From an uncultured Porticoccus sp. (GTDB lineage Bacteria; Pseudomonadota; Gammaproteobacteria; Pseudomonadales; Porticoccaceae): 6,940 nt of DNA. A program made the position numbers and the translations under genes. Of the stretch, positions 5,222-6,940 are shown piece after piece (position 1 is the first letter of the stretch; each line of letters opens with the position of its first letter). Below the pieces are notes generated by a model, which saw only the letters and a program-made list of their open reading frames with translations, did no database searches and was not told the origin of the DNA. The stretch spans positions 1 through 6,940 of the forward strand of contig CATLZI010000111.1 in assembly GCA_950063125.1 (NCBI GenBank), read 5' to 3'.

Positions 5222-6940
5222 TCAGGGAGGCCTCTTCCTTGACCAGCTTGAGAAAATCAGGTCCCTTCGGCCCGGCATATCTTCATCAATCAAGAGAATA
5301 TCCAGCTCTTCACCATCCGCAGACATTTTGCGGATGAGCTCCAGTGCTTTGAACCCTGAATCAGTTGAATCGGAACGAATTCCCAACCTATCCAGTTGTT
5401 GCACACCAAAGGCGCGCACGATCGGACTGTTATCAACCAGCAAAGCACTTTTGCCGGAGAAGGTGGCAGCTGCACTCACTCCGGTATTTTGATCGCCTCT
5501 TATTTCTGTGGGCAGGGTGAACCAGAACGAGCTTCCATTGCCCTGCTCACTGGATACCCTGATATGCCCTCCCATGAGTTCAACAATTTGCCTGCTGATC
5601 GCCAAGCCGAGACCGGTTCCCTCATATTGTTTTGTGCTGGAGGAGTCCACTTGGGTAAAAGCCTCAAATATACGGTTCTGGTCTTCAACTGTAATCCCGA
5701 TACCGGAGTCGCGAACTTCAAATTGCAACATAACCTGTTCAGGGGGAGCATTATCATCATTTTCAATAACCGTCACATAGACCGCGACCTCCCCAATATC
5801 GGTAAATTTGATCGCATTGCCCAACAGGTTAATCAGTACCTGTCGAATTCTCGACGCGTCGCCATTAATGACGGACGGCACCTGCTCACTGGTCAGGTAT
5901 CCCAGATCAATTTTCTTCTTCAAAGCCTGGTTTGCCAGCAGGCCCGTCACGTCATCCAGAAGCTCGTAAAGGTAGCAATCTTCCTTCTCAATGGTCAGGT
6001 TATGGGTATCAATTTCCGAGAAAGTAAGAATTTCATCGATCAATTCCAGCAAGCCTTCACCAGAGGTCTTTGCTGTTTCCACATACTCGAGCTGCTTCGG
6101 GCTCAACCCCATGGTCATCAAAAGATCCAGCATGCCTAGGACTGCATTCATCGGAGTGCGCAGTTCATGCGTCACATTGGCCGCGAATTCTCCTTTGATA
6201 CGGGCGGACTCCAGCGCCGCAGACATGGCTCTCACCAACTCCTGCTGTCGATTTTCCAGGGCTTCCATCATGGAATTGAAAGCATGCTGCATGTCAGTAA
6301 TATCGGCGGGGCCGCCCAGGTCTGCACGAATTACTGAATCCCCTTCTTCAGCGCGTTTCATGGTTATCGAAAGCTTTTCCAGAGGATTGGTCAGGCGACG
6401 TGAAATCCCCAATAGCAGCAACAGCAGAATCACAGCAATAATCATGGAAATGAACAGGTTGCTCTGCAAAATACTTTGTTCCATCAAAATCAAAGCATCC
6501 TTGCCAACAACAACCGAAATATAGCCCAGCGTCTCCCGCTCTGACTTACCATCATCAGAGTATTCTTCCCAGAGGGCATCCTCAGTTTTCCCGGCGATAA
6601 CAGGCGCGTTAAACACCCAATGATTATCATTCTCGTGAATGAGGCTGACTTCGTCTGAGTGATCTCCTGACTGCAGCGCCTCATCACCCCCGGCATAGAG
6701 GACCTCACCCGTATCCAGCATCACGGTTACAGCTTTGACACCGGGGAAGTTAAGAGCGTTATCCACCAGATCCTTGGCGCTCTCACGACTCTGGTAGAGA
6801 AGAGACAGCTCTCCCTGCCTGGCAAGCGACTCTATTACCTGGAAGCCCTGTTGAAGTTGGCCATCACGAAAAATTTTACTTGAAATATTGCTGACTGCGA
6901 GAGATGTGATCAGTGCCATCACCAGAATACCAACCACAAA
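5222..6940 (-). CDS. N-terminal part of the split hybrid sensor kinase: BarA/GacS-like sensor, HAMP, HisKA, HATPase, truncated REC (5' end outside window)
   Basis: The frame is open to the window edge. The first possible start inside is a GTG at 6937, but it falls within the first membrane helix, so the real start is probably a few codons upstream. Numbering from that GTG: membrane helix about 1-17; a periplasmic domain of about 140 residues (NRES-like YQSRESAKDLVDNAL at 48-62, GVKAVTV at 66-72) resembling the BarA sensor region; second helix about 160-178; HAMP about 178-230; dimerisation and phosphorylation domain with H257 in THELRTP; ATPase domain about 355-477 with N374, DSGIG at 410-414 and GTGLGL at 440-445. 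A receiver starts at about 496 with LLVDNS and phosphoacceptor candidate D551 in LLIDEDMPG. After G556 the frame runs into 15 unrelated residues and a TGA at 5224. The receiver's missing half is in another frame immediately downstream. BarA/GacS kinases phosphorylate UvrY/GacA. Whether this protein does so is unknown, since no such partner is in the window. Confidence 0.9.
   Translation of the reverse strand, partial: FVVGILVMALITSLAVSNISSKIFRDGQLQQGFQVIESLARQGELSLLYQSRESAKDLVDNALNFPGVKAVTVMLDTGEVLYAGGDEALQSGDHSDEVSLIHENDNHWVFNAPVIAGKTEDALWEEYSDDGKSERETLGYISVVVGKDALILMEQSILQSNLFISMIIAVILLLLLLGISRRLTNPLEKLSITMKRAEEGDSVIRADLGGPADITDMQHAFNSMMEALENRQQELVRAMSAALESARIKGEFAANVTHELRTPMNAVLGMLDLLMTMGLSPKQLEYVETAKTSGEGLLELIDEILTFSEIDTHNLTIEKEDCYLYELLDDVTGLLANQALKKKIDLGYLTSEQVPSVINGDASRIRQVLINLLGNAIKFTDIGEVAVYVTVIENDDNAPPEQVMLQFEVRDSGIGITVEDQNRIFEAFTQVDSSSTKQYEGTGLGLAISRQIVELMGGHIRVSSEQGNGSSFWFTLPTEIRGDQNTGVSAAATFSGKSALLVDNSPIVRAFGVQQLDRLGIRSDSTDSGFKALELIRKMSADGEELDILLIDEDMPGRRDLIFSSWSRKRPP
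5268..5276 (-). other. Frameshift site inside receiver domain 1 of the hybrid kinase
   Basis: On the minus strand the reading frame is ATG CCG GGC (5278-5270), giving MPG, the normal sequence after a receiver phosphoacceptor. The following bases only make sense in the -1 frame: CCG AAG GGA CCT GAT TTT CTC, giving PKGPDFL. Adding one C to the GGGCC run would give MPG-PKG-PDFL, the exact spacing of the usual MPGxxGxxFL motif. A single-base deletion in this GC run is therefore the simplest explanation. No canonical slippery heptamer of the X XXY YYZ type is present in frame, so programmed frameshifting is unlikely. A sequencing or assembly error and a true mutation cannot be told apart here. Confidence 0.85.

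Noticed and set aside
5261..5280. Programmed ribosomal frameshifting to join the two kinase pieces
   Set aside because: The shift needed is -1, but the in-frame codons CCG GGC CGA do not form a slippery heptamer and no convincing downstream stimulatory hairpin was noticed. A base deletion or sequence error is simpler.

Overview
The window looks like chromosomal DNA of a non-enteric gammaproteobacterium. The genus cannot be fixed from sequence alone. The evidence is the order yciO-scpA-scpB-rluB, which I recall from Pseudomonas and marine relatives. Enterics such as E. coli use MukBEF and lack ScpAB. The ScpA, ScpB and YciO proteins also look gammaproteobacterial. Everything real is on the minus strand, so transcription runs from high to low coordinates, and base composition is moderate with no sign of foreign DNA. 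I see no tRNA, rRNA, CRISPR array, insertion sequence or long repeat, and no gene-free stretch over 300 bases.

Right part (6940 to 2538): one very large signalling protein whose gene is broken into two open frames by what looks like a single missing base near 5268-5276. The upstream piece is a membrane-bound BarA/GacS-like sensor: periplasmic domain, HAMP, histidine kinase, ATPase and the first half of a receiver. The downstream piece carries the rest of that receiver, then a complete receiver, an Hpt domain, another complete receiver, a GGDEF domain and an EAL domain. If joined, a whole phosphorelay would be fused to a cyclic-di-GMP synthase/phosphodiesterase pair with every catalytic motif intact. 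The sensor's N-terminus lies just outside the window.

Left part (2405 to 1): yciO, a TsaC/Sua5-family paralogue; then, after a 95-base gap holding a good -10 box, the condensin subunits scpA and scpB, 23 bases apart; then the first 38 codons of an rluB-like 23S rRNA pseudouridine synthase, whose start overlaps the scpB stop as TGATG. scpA-scpB-rluB reads as one operon for chromosome segregation and ribosome maturation. Nothing seen here ties it functionally to the signalling gene next door.

The most notable items are the unusual domain chain of the hybrid kinase and the frameshift that splits it. The first decision for any reader is whether that frameshift is a real mutation or a sequencing error.
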